Shown here piece by piece: positions 38,852 through 49,200 of a stretch of DNA of 64,000 nucleotides; within the stretch, counting starts at the first letter, position 1, and every line of letters begins with the position of its first letter. Both the position numbers and the translations under genes were made by a program. The DNA comes from Streptomyces ortus (GTDB taxonomy: Bacteria; Actinomycetota; Actinomycetes; Streptomycetales; Streptomycetaceae), in contig NZ_JAIFZO010000002.1 in assembly GCF_026341275.1 (NCBI RefSeq), positions 6,416,118 to 6,480,117 on the forward strand. Reading direction: 5' to 3'. The notes under the pieces were generated by a model, which saw only the letters and a program-made list of their open reading frames with translations, was not told the origin of the DNA and ran no database searches.

Positions 38852-41800
38852 ATGCCTGTGGGCAGACTGCTGCGTGTCACTGCGGTGGCGCTATCGGGTG
38901 CGATCGCGTTGTGTGTTCTAGCGCCTGTTAACGCGGCGGGAGCTGCCCGCAGTCAGGTGTCGGCCGGTAGGCCGTCGGCACTAGACGACTCCCAAGTTGG
39001 AGTGACACCGACTGAGGACGAGGCGCTTGCCCAGGCCAAGCGCACAGGCAAGGCCGTGGAGGTCGCCTCATTGCGAGGTGAAACCACTGAGGTCTTCGCC
39101 ACGGCAAACGGGAACCTGGAGGCGCGTGAACACCTGCGTCCTGTGCGCGCACGAGTCGACGGCGTCTGGAAGGCAATCGATACCGATCTGGCCGAGTCCG
39201 AGGGCGGCATGGTGGCGCCTAAGGTCGCGACCATCGGGCTGGAGTTCTCGGGCGGCGGAAGCGCGCCGCTGGTGCGCATGACCAAGGCTGGACGGACGTT
39301 GGAACTCAGTTGGCCTGACCAACTGCCGGTTCCGGAACTGGTCGGCGACACAGCGACCTACTCGGACGTCCTGCCCGGCGTCGATTTGAGGCTGGGGGCC
39401 CAGGAGGACGGCTTCACGCAGCTCCTGGTGGTGAAGTCTGCCGAAGCGGCGGCCAGCGAAGGTCTGGCGGAACTACGCCTGCAACTGGACGCCGAAGGAA
39501 TGAACGTCCAGGAGACGTCGTCGGGCGGCCTTGAGGCGGTGGACGTGGGTGCTGGCGGTGCGGTGTTCGAGGCACCGCAACCAATGATGTGGGACTCCAG
39601 CCCTGGGGCACAGCAGTCGGCGCGTGCTCAGGCCGGCGCCGAGAGCCGGGTAGCAGGTGCGGAGGGTGAACCTGGTGCTGCGGAGTCGGGCAAGCTGGCT
39701 CCAGTCGCTGTCGAGGTGGTGTCCGGGCAGGACGAGTTGGTGATGACGCCCGATGCCGGTGTGCTGAAGGGTGGTGACACCGTCTATCCGGTGTTCATCG
39801 ACCCGCAATGGCACTCGCCCGACGCGTCGGCTTGGACGATGGCGTCGGAGTACTGGGCTTCCTCGCCGCAATGGAAGTTCAATGGCGAATCCGACGCGGG
39901 TATGGGCTACTGCGGCTGGGCTTACTGCAAGCCTTACGACACCAAGAGGCTCTTCTATCGGATCCCGGTATCGAAGTTCGCGGGTAAGAGCGTTCTGTCG
40001 GCGGAGTTCGTGGTCCGCAACACCTGGTCTGCGTCGTGCACGGCGCGGGGCGTGCAGCTGTGGCGCACGAAAGACATTTCCTCATCCACGACCTGGAACA
40101 CACAGAAGGCTTCGGGATTCTGGATCGATCATCTCAAGACCGAGTCGTTTGCGCACGGCTACGACGGTTGTGCTGCCAAGGATGCTGAGTTCGACGTGAA
40201 GTCGGCAGTCCAGCAGGCCGCGAACAAGAAGTGGTCGACCATGACGTTCGGGCTGCAGGCGTCCAGTGAAACCGACCCTGATGGCTGGAAGCGATTCTCG
40301 GACGATGCGTTCCTGCGGGTGCAGTACAACAGGCCGCCGCCACAGATCAAGATGTCGCAGCTGACCATGCAGTACGGCGGCACCTGCAAGAGATCCGGCA
40401 GTCTTGCCCGCGTTAGGACACTGGGGGTCATCAACGCGAACAACATCACGGATCCCGACGGTGACAGAGTCGCCGTGCAGTTCCAGGCGAAGTGGGACGG
40501 CGGCTCGTGGAATCCGGCGCGGACTGCGACCAGGACGTCCGGGTCCTCGTTCGCGATCAGTCTTCCGTCGTCCATACCGCCGAACAAACAGATCAACTGG
40601 TACGCACGTTCCTACGACGGCGCGCAGTACTCTCCGTGGTCGTATGCGGGTGACCCGACTGCCTGCTATTTCATCTATGATACCAAAATTCCCAAGGCGC
40701 CCGCTGTTACTTCGGGTGAATATCCAGCTGTCGATCCCAGTGATCCGGACGATCCGTGGTGGGACGGAGTGGGCCGCTATGGGTCTTTCGAGGTGAAAGC
40801 CGCCGACACCGATGTGACGACATATTGGTACGGCATTAACAGCGATCCCAGCTCGAAGAACAAGGTCACCACGTCGGGTGGTGCGGCGCAGGTCATCAAG
40901 GTACTGCCGGCCAAACCCGGAGTGAGTTTCTTCACCGCCCAGGCCTTCGACTCGGCTGGCAACAGCAGTGAAATACGCACCTACCAGTACCGTGTGAAGG
41001 CTGGCCAACCCGAACGGGCCACTTGGCAGCTGGACGAAGCCGCGGGAACGAACGAGGCAAAAGGCTCGACTCCACCTCGCGCCTTGGCTCTGTCCGGCGG
41101 GGTGACGTCAGGCGTGAGCGGTGTGCAAGGCACTGCGGTGGAGTTCAATGGCACGGATGGATACGCCTCCACAGACCTTGCAGTGGTCAACACCAGCGGG
41201 GGATTCGCCGTCTCGGCGTGGGTAAGGCTTTCGAAAATTCCTGACAGCACCGCGGTGGTGGCCACGCAGCCTGGCAACAACGCTCCCGGATTCGAGCTGT
41301 ACTACTCGAAGACCTATGACCGATGGGCCTTCAACCAGTACAAGGCCGACAGCGCTGATGCCGCCATAGCCCGGGTGATGCCAGCCCAGGCCGGTGGAGT
41401 GAGCGCTGGAGTATGGACTCATCTGGTGGGTTCGTACTCCTCGACAGCTGATGTGCTGCAACTGTTCATCGACGGGCGACTTGTGGGGGAGACCGCCTAC
41501 GACTCGCCGTGGGAAGCACGGCGTGGCCTGCAGGTAGGCGGCAAGAACTACACCGGCATCGCCGAATCGCTGCTGCCAGGAACTGTCGATTCACTGCAGC
41601 TGTTCGATAAGCCGCTGGCGCAGGACGAGATCGACAAGCTCTACGCGAAGCAGACCGTAGGGGATCCCGGCCGTCCCGCAGTGGCTGTTTTCAGTCTGGA
41701 TGAGGCCGAGGGTGCCACCGAGATCAGCGGTCGTGGAGGGGTACTGCCCGCCAAGTACAACGGCTCGGTCACCGCAGGCGTGGCAGGAATGGCCGGTAAG

Positions 41801-43093
41801 GCCGCCCGTTTCGACGGAACCAGCGGTTACGCGAAGATCGGCCAGACCAGCGGACCGCATGTCAACACCTCCCGTAACTTCACCGTCTCCGCTTGGGCGA
41901 AGCTCGACAAGAAGCCCACAGGTGCTGCGGTGATCGCAGCGCAAGCGGGCAAGGACCGGCCTGGCTTCGAGCTGTACTACTCGGCTGCCTACGACCGCTG
42001 GGCTGTGAACCAGTACTCGGCCGATGCCCCGGACGCCACTCCGATCCGCGCACTGCAAGCCGATGGCACGACCGCCCGTGCCGGAGAATGGGCGCACTTG
42101 GTGGGAGTCCACGATCCGGTGGCCGACACCCTCACGCTGTACGTCAACGGAACCAAGGCTGGATCGACCGCACTTGCCGGAGCGTTCTACGCGGATCAGT
42201 CGATGTACATCGGAGCTGGCAACTACAGCGGCGCGATGGGAAGTTACTTCCCCGGCATCATCGATGACGTACGCCTCCTCGATCGGCCGGTGTCTGCGGA
42301 AGAGGTCCAGCAGATGTTCAAACAGCGGCCGCTGGTCAAGGGGAGGTGGAAGTTCGAATCTGCCTCCGGGACTCCGCCGACGACTCCGGACGCCTCCGCG
42401 TCAGGCAACAAGATGACCCTCAACGGTGCTGAGATCGGTACCGGTTGGGTCGATGGCGGTATGACTCTCGACGGTGTCGACGACTATGCGGTGACCGCGG
42501 TGGCGCCGGTGGACACCAGCGCCAGCTTCACCGCCACCGTGTGGGCGCAAGCTGCAGCCGTTCCGCAAAGTGGTGTGAGTCTGCTCAGTGCCCCCGGCAC
42601 CACGCAGAACGCGTTCGTGGTGCGCTACGAGCCCAGTACGACGCCAGATACTGATCCGGGCCGCTGGCGTATCGCCATGGCGTCCGAAGACACCACAGCA
42701 GGCGCCGTCACACAAGCCGACAATGGTCAGATCTTCACCCCCACTGACTGGACGCATCTGGCTGTGGTCTACGACGGATTTGCCAAGCAACTCTCGCTGT
42801 ACGTGAACGGCGAATTGGAGGAATTCGCCTGTGCTGATACTGACGGTGACGGCGTCGCAGACGACACGACGTGCACGGACCGGCTCTCGTGGACCGATGA
42901 GGTGTTGTCCTTCAAGGCCGTGCAACCCCTGCAACTCGGCCGGGTCAAGACCGGGACGAACACATGGGGCGAGTACTGGCCGGGAGCCGTTTCGGACCTC
43001 TGGGTCTTCCAGGGCGCACTGACCGCCACCCAGATCGGGCACCTTGCGGTGGGCCAGCCCGGCACGGACACCGACGTCCCCGCCGGCGACTAG
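38852..43093 (+). CDS. secreted LamG-domain protein, RHS toxin partner
   Basis: The 1413-residue protein has a signal peptide (about 1-32, GRLLRVTAVALSGAIALCVL). A long N-terminal region includes a DNRLRE-like beta domain (about 310-480; VFIDPQWHSPDASAW, RLFYRIPVSKFAGKS, VSKSAVQQ-type repeats). Three concanavalin/LamG jelly rolls follow (about 715-935, 945-1155 and 1160-1405). LamG 1 and 2 are internal duplicates, each with a GFELYYS..YDRWA.NQY motif. It is a frequent upstream companion of RHS proteins in Streptomyces and may help surface attachment or delivery. ATG 38852 follows GGGGGGAGG. Codon use is noticeably less GC-biased than in neighbouring genes, suggesting transfer. Confidence 0.88.
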   Translation: MPVGRLLRVTAVALSGAIALCVLAPVNAAGAARSQVSAGRPSALDDSQVGVTPTEDEALAQAKRTGKAVEVASLRGETTEVFATANGNLEAREHLRPVRARVDGVWKAIDTDLAESEGGMVAPKVATIGLEFSGGGSAPLVRMTKAGRTLELSWPDQLPVPELVGDTATYSDVLPGVDLRLGAQEDGFTQLLVVKSAEAAASEGLAELRLQLDAEGMNVQETSSGGLEAVDVGAGGAVFEAPQPMMWDSSPGAQQSARAQAGAESRVAGAEGEPGAAESGKLAPVAVEVVSGQDELVMTPDAGVLKGGDTVYPVFIDPQWHSPDASAWTMASEYWASSPQWKFNGESDAGMGYCGWAYCKPYDTKRLFYRIPVSKFAGKSVLSAEFVVRNTWSASCTARGVQLWRTKDISSSTTWNTQKASGFWIDHLKTESFAHGYDGCAAKDAEFDVKSAVQQAANKKWSTMTFGLQASSETDPDGWKRFSDDAFLRVQYNRPPPQIKMSQLTMQYGGTCKRSGSLARVRTLGVINANNITDPDGDRVAVQFQAKWDGGSWNPARTATRTSGSSFAISLPSSIPPNKQINWYARSYDGAQYSPWSYAGDPTACYFIYDTKIPKAPAVTSGEYPAVDPSDPDDPWWDGVGRYGSFEVKAADTDVTTYWYGINSDPSSKNKVTTSGGAAQVIKVLPAKPGVSFFTAQAFDSAGNSSEIRTYQYRVKAGQPERATWQLDEAAGTNEAKGSTPPRALALSGGVTSGVSGVQGTAVEFNGTDGYASTDLAVVNTSGGFAVSAWVRLSKIPDSTAVVATQPGNNAPGFELYYSKTYDRWAFNQYKADSADAAIARVMPAQAGGVSAGVWTHLVGSYSSTADVLQLFIDGRLVGETAYDSPWEARRGLQVGGKNYTGIAESLLPGTVDSLQLFDKPLAQDEIDKLYAKQTVGDPGRPAVAVFSLDEAEGATEISGRGGVLPAKYNGSVTAGVAGMAGKAARFDGTSGYAKIGQTSGPHVNTSRNFTVSAWAKLDKKPTGAAVIAAQAGKDRPGFELYYSAAYDRWAVNQYSADAPDATPIRALQADGTTARAGEWAHLVGVHDPVADTLTLYVNGTKAGSTALAGAFYADQSMYIGAGNYSGAMGSYFPGIIDDVRLLDRPVSAEEVQQMFKQRPLVKGRWKFESASGTPPTTPDASASGNKMTLNGAEIGTGWVDGGMTLDGVDDYAVTAVAPVDTSASFTATVWAQAAAVPQSGVSLLSAPGTTQNAFVVRYEPSTTPDTDPGRWRIAMASEDTTAGAVTQADNGQIFTPTDWTHLAVVYDGFAKQLSLYVNGELEEFACADTDGDGVADDTTCTDRLSWTDEVLSFKAVQPLQLGRVKTGTNTWGEYWPGAVSDLWVFQGALTATQIGHLAVGQPGTDTDVPAGD

Positions 43094-43101
43094 GACACCG
43101 C

Positions 43102-43137
43102 CCTGGTGGGCCGGGCCCAGATGTCCGGCCCACCAGG
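43102..43137 (+). terminator. hairpin between LamG and RHS genes
   Basis: CCTGGTGGGCCGG and CCGGCCCACCAGG form a perfect 13-bp stem with a 10-nt loop, starting 9 bp after the LamG stop. It would terminate or attenuate, lowering RHS expression relative to LamG. Confidence 0.75.
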
Positions 43138-43217
43138 ACTTTCAGCTTGTTACTCCATCTCTGCTTCCGCCTGTGCACATTGCATTGGGTGGGACACCCC
43201 TCAGGGCGAAGGACAAG

Positions 43218-46200
43218 ATGAACGGCAGATCGAGCAAGCGGCTCAGAAGGCTGCGGCGGCGCGTCGCTCTGGCCTCAGCGGTGGTCATGGTTGGCACGCT
43301 TTTGCAAGCAGCGGGTGTACCGATCGCCACCGCCGCCGACATCAAGCAGTTCCCAGAGCTACCGGCGTCCGACAAGCCGGTGCCGGGAACCACCGGCAAG
43401 GTGAAGCCGCGCAAGGTCACCAAAGGGCCGCGTACTCCATTGCGTGCGCCTGAAGCAGCCTGGCCGAAGGCCGCGAAGGCAGTGGTCGACCTGCGGAAAG
43501 CCGGCACGAAGGGCACAGCCGGCGAGTCAGTGCGCGCCCAGGGACTGCCTGTGATTCTTGACACCCAGGGCGGGCCAAGCAGGAAGCCGGCGCATGGTGC
43601 CGTTGAGGCACGTGTCATGAGCCGCAAGGCCGCTGTCGCGGCCGGCGTCGACGGAGTACTGCTGAGCCTGCGACCCAAGAGCGAAGAAGGCATAGCCTCC
43701 AAGCCCGGTGGCAAAAGCACCGCGAGGATCGACGCCGGCCGTGTGCGAGCCACGGTTGACTACTCCGCCTTCGCCGACGCCTACGGCGGTGGTTACGCCT
43801 CGCGCCTCACCTTCGTAGAGCTGCCCGCGTGTGCCCTCACCACCCCGGGAAAGGAGCAGTGCCGCGCTGTCGAACCACTGGCCACAGTCAACGACAGTGA
43901 GAAGGAGACACTCACCGCGCAGGACGTGGCCCTGAGCGGTAATGCTCCGACTGTGTTGGCAGCCGTGGCGAACGAGCAGGGCATGGGCGGCGATTACAAA
44001 GCCACTTCGCTCTCGCCGTCATCGACGTGGAGCACGAATCTCAACACCGGCGACTTCAGCTGGGCCTACGCCATGCCAGTTCCCGAGGTCCCCGGAGGGT
44101 TGAAGCCCAACGTCGGGCTTTCCTATGCCTCGGGCTCGATCGACGGACGCACGGGGAACACCAACAACCAGGCGTCCTGGGTGGGCGACGGGTTCGACCT
44201 GTCCCCCGGATACATCGAACGACGCTATAAGTCCTGTGCCGACGATGACGTGAAGAATGCCGACGGCAACACACCAGGAGACGTCTGCTGGGGCTACGAC
44301 AACGCGTTCATCTCCTTCAACGGCAAGGGAGGCGAACTCGTCCCCAACGGCAAGGGATCCTGGAAACTGCAGAGCGATGACGGAACGAAGATCGACCGTC
44401 TGGAGTCGAGCGAGCGCGGTAACGGCGACAACGAGGGTGAACACTGGCGAGTGACCACTCCGGACGGCACGCAGTACTTCTTCGGTTACAACCGGTTGCC
44501 CGGTTGGTCGGACGGCAAGGAGACCACGGACTCCACCTGGACGCTTCCGGTGTTCGGTGACGACTCCGGAGAACCGTGTCACGAGTCGACGTTCGCCGGT
44601 TCCTGGTGCAACCAGGCGTGGCGGTGGAACCTCGACTACGTCGTCGATGTGCGGGGCAATGCTCTCGCCTACTACTACGACAAGGAAAGCAACTCCTACG
44701 GTCGCAATCTGGAAGAGAGCGACAACACCCGATACGTCCGTGGCGGAACCCTCGACCGCATCGAGTACGGCCTGAAGCCGTCCTCCATGTACAGCTCCAA
44801 GGCTCTGGGCAAAGTGGACTTCACCGACAGCGAGCGTTGCCTGCCCAATACCGCCACCACCTGCTCGTCCATCGATACCGATGCCGCTCACTGGTACGAC
44901 ACCCCTTGGGATCTCAACTGTGACAGTGCGGAGGACTGTGACCAGGGCCGTTTCTCCCCGGCCTTTTTCACATGCAAGCGGTTGACAGGCGTCACCACCC
45001 AGGTCTACGACGGCAGTGCCTACAAGAATGTCGACTCCTGGAAACTGACCCACCGCTGGGGCATGGCCGACATCGACTACCAGCTCCTGCTCGACTCCGT
45101 GCAGCACACCGGGCATACGGCCGACACCGCCATCACACAGCCGAAAACCACCTTCGCCTACGAGCAACTGGCCAATCGCCTCGACGAAACCGGCGACGGC
45201 TACGCTCCCTTCATCAAGGACAGACTGTCCGCCATCGCAGACGAGTACGGTGGGCAAGTCGAGGTCGACTATTCCGCCGCAGCGTGCAAATCGGGCGCGC
45301 TGCCCTCACCGGCGACGAACGCCACCCGCTGTTTCCCCCAGTACATCGGAGGCAGCTCCACGGACGACCCTGAACGTCATTGGTTCAACAAATACGTGGT
45401 CACCTCGGTGAACTCGATAGACCGCACCGGCGGCGCCCCCGACGAAGTCACCAGTTACGACTACATGGGCGACGCGGCCTGGCATTACGACGATGACGAC
45501 GGCCTGACCAAGGAGAAGTTCAAGACCTGGTCACAGTGGCGTGGCTACGGTCACGTACGTGTGCAGACCGGTGGACTGGGCGGCCCATCCGCCATGGAAA
45601 CGCAGGCCGACACCTACTTCCTGCGAGGCATGGACGCCGACCGTAAGGCTGCGTCCGGCGGTACCAGGGACGTGACCGTCACATTGGGTGAGGGCGAGGG
45701 TGACCCCATCACCGACCACGCCTCAACCGCCGGCTTCAGTTACAAGACGGTCAGCTATTCCGGTCCCAACGGAAAAGTGCTGACCAAGACCATCAACCGT
45801 CCCTGGCACCACGAAACCGCGAAGAAGACTCGCGACTGGGGGACGGTGACTGCAAACTTCACCGGCACTTCCCACAGCAAGACCTTCACCTCGCTGGACG
45901 ACGGCGTCGGTACGAAGTGGCGTGTCACTTCCACGGCCAATACGTACGACACGGTGGCCGGCCGTCTCACCAACGTCGACGACTTCGGCGACAACAGCAC
46001 AGCCGACGACAACCGATGCACTCGCACTACCTACGCGACCAACACCAGCAGCAACATTCTGATGCTTCCCTCTCGCGTCGAGACGGTCGGCAAGGCGTGT
46101 GACGTCGCTGCCGGCCGACCCGGCGACGTGCTGTCCGATGTGCGATCGGCTTACGACGGCGCAGCTTACGAAGCCGCCCCTACCAAGGGTGACGCGACCA

Positions 46201-49200
46201 ACAGTGCGCTGCTGAGGAAGTACGACGGCTCCAACGCCCTCTATGTGGAGTCCGGGGCCACCTTCGACGACTACGGCCGCCAACTCACCACTACCGATCT
46301 CACAGCCGACGTGAAGGTCACCGCGGCAGGTGCACTCACGCGCACCGCGCGTACGGACGGCCGCACGACCAAAACCGAACGAACTCCCGCCACCGGTTTT
46401 GCGACCACCACCAAGGTCACCACGCCGCCGGTGAAGACGGGCGACGCGTCCACTGCGCAGACTTCCATCACCACCCACGACATCCGCCGCGGCCTGCCGC
46501 TGACCCAGACCGACACCAACGGCAAGGTCACCACATTTGTCTATGACGCGCTGGGCCGCTCGGCCAAGGTCTGGCTGGCCGACCGCCTCACCGGCCAGAC
46601 ACCGTCCTACGAGTTCACCTACACGGTCACCGACAGCCAACCCGTCGCAGTCGGCACCAAGACCCTGGGGAACAACGGTGCCCAGCGCACCTCGTACCTT
46701 CTTTATGACGGGTTCCTGCGTCCCCGCCAGACTCAGGAAGCAGGCCCCGACGGCGGCGGGCTGGTAACCGACACCTTCTACGACGAACGAGGTCTCGCAG
46801 GCGCGGAGTTCGCCACTTACTTCATCGAGAAGGCGCCGTCCGTCGACCTGTTCAAACCTAATGATGCGTTGAGCGTCGAAACGCAGATTCACTACAGCTA
46901 CGACGGGCTCGGCCGTCAGACCGAGGCGCGTGAGGTCGCCGGAAGCGGCGGTGGCGGCACTGTCTTGAACACCACCAAGACCATCTACGGCGGCGACCGC
47001 ACGACGGTCATACCGCCCGTCGGTGGCACCGCCGTGACCACCCTCACCGACTCCCGCGGCCAGAACACCGAAGTACGCCAGCACCACGCCCGCAGCGTCG
47101 ACGCCGCCTACGACACGACCACGTACAAATACACGCCGCGCGGCGAGCTGGACAGGGTCACCGACGCAGAAGGCAACAGCTGGAACTACGAGTACGACCT
47201 GCTTGGACAGCAGACCGCGGCACACGACCCCGACGCCGGCACATCCAGGAGCGTTTACGACGACCGGGGCCAACTGACATCATCCACCGACGAGCGCAAC
47301 ATCACTCTGGCCTACAGCTACGACGGGCTGGGCCGCCAGACCGAGGTACGCAAGGACTCGCCCTCAGGTCCGCTGCGGTCCGCGTGGGTCTACGACACCG
47401 TCTCCGGCGCCAAGGGTCATCTCGCCAAGACCATCCGTTACGACGGCTCCAACGCGTACACCGCTGAAGTTGTCGCATACGACCGCCTATACCGTCCGCT
47501 GCGCACCTCCGTCACGATCCCTGCCACGGAAGGAGGGCTGCAGGGTACATACATCTCGACCAACGCGTACGACGTTTCCGGCTTGTTGAAGACCGTGGGA
47601 TACCCCAAGGCGGGGTCTCTGGCCGCGACAACGCTGACATACACGTATGAAGACGAGACTCTGCGGCCGACGGTCGTCACGAGCGGCCAGGGAGTCAAAG
47701 CCAGTACCACCTACGGTTGGACCGGCAGACCGTTGAAGTATGAGCTGTCGAACAGCGGCGGTAAAACAGTTACAGCGGTCAACACTTATGAAAAGGGAAC
47801 TCAGCGGTTGGCCACTTCGACTGTCAGCCGCCAGGACGTGGCTGGCGTCGATCAGTCCAGTACCTACCGCTATGACGAGGCCGGTAACATCCTGGCGGTT
47901 TCCGATGTCTCCCGCTCCGGCACCGACACCCAGTGCTTCACCTATGACCCCTTGCGCCGTCTGAGTGAAGCCTGGACCCAGGACGAGGTGAGCTGTGCCG
48001 AAGCGCCCGGTGGAAGCACGCTGGGAGGGCCGGCTCCGTATTGGACCTCCTATACCTACGGCAAGACGGGCCAGCGCCTCACAGAAACACTTCACGACTC
48101 CGCAGGTAACGCTGCCAAGGACACCAAGCGGGAATACGACTATCCCGACCCCGGCACGGCGCAGGCGCATGCATTGTCCTCGATCACAAGTACGGGTCCA
48201 ACCGGAACTGCGAAGGACTCCTACGCCTACGACGCCGCGGGGAACACCACGGCCCGCACACAGAGCGGCGACAAGCAGAGCCTGACCTGGAACGAGGAAG
48301 GCAGTCTCGCCAAGGTGACCGAGCCCGTCGAGGGCGGAGCCGATCAGGTCACCGAGTATCTGTACGACACCGATGGCAACCGCCTCATCGGCCGCACCCC
48401 GACCGAGACCACCCTCTATCTCGGCAGTACCGAAATCACCTTGTCCAAGGGTTCCACGACGCCCACAGCCACTCGCTACTTCGACCTTGGTGGCGGCCAC
48501 CAAGCCGTTCAGAAGGACGACGGCTCCGTCTCCTTCACCCTCGCCGACTATCACGGTACGGCCCAGCTCGCTGTCGAAGCGGCCAGCCAGAAACTGAGCC
48601 AACAACGCACTCTGCCCTTCGGCGGCACACGAGGCGGAGAAGTCACTGACTGGCCTGGCACCAAGGGCTTCGTCGGAGGTACCAACGACACCAAATCCAC
48701 CGGCCTTACCCACCTCGGGGCCCGCGAATACGATCCTGACACAGGGCGTTTCCTCAGCGTGGACCCGCTCCTTGAGACGGACAAACCGCAAACTCTCAAT
48801 GGGTACACCTACGGAGCGCAAAATCCACTCTTCTTCTCCGATGCCACAGGCCTTGGTCTCGCATGCGGATCCGGATTCTCCGAAGGGTGCGGAACTGGCG
48901 TCCAGACGCACGGCGACGGGAGCCTGTCCATAGATGGACGTCCTACCGGCGGCGGAAATATTTACGCCCCTCCTTCCGGAAACGCCCTGCGAGGCGGTGA
49001 AGCGTTGGGGCCGGTGACGATCAAGCCTTACGGATCTTCGATCACTATTCAGGGCGTCTATGTACCGACGCAAGAAGAACTAGCCGCGACGTTCCCGTAC
49101 TACCACGAGAACACCGACTATCAGCACAACCTGGAGAACTGGGCGCGCAGTAAATGCACAGGCGTCCTGAATTCCAATGATTTCTGTCACGCTGTTGGCG

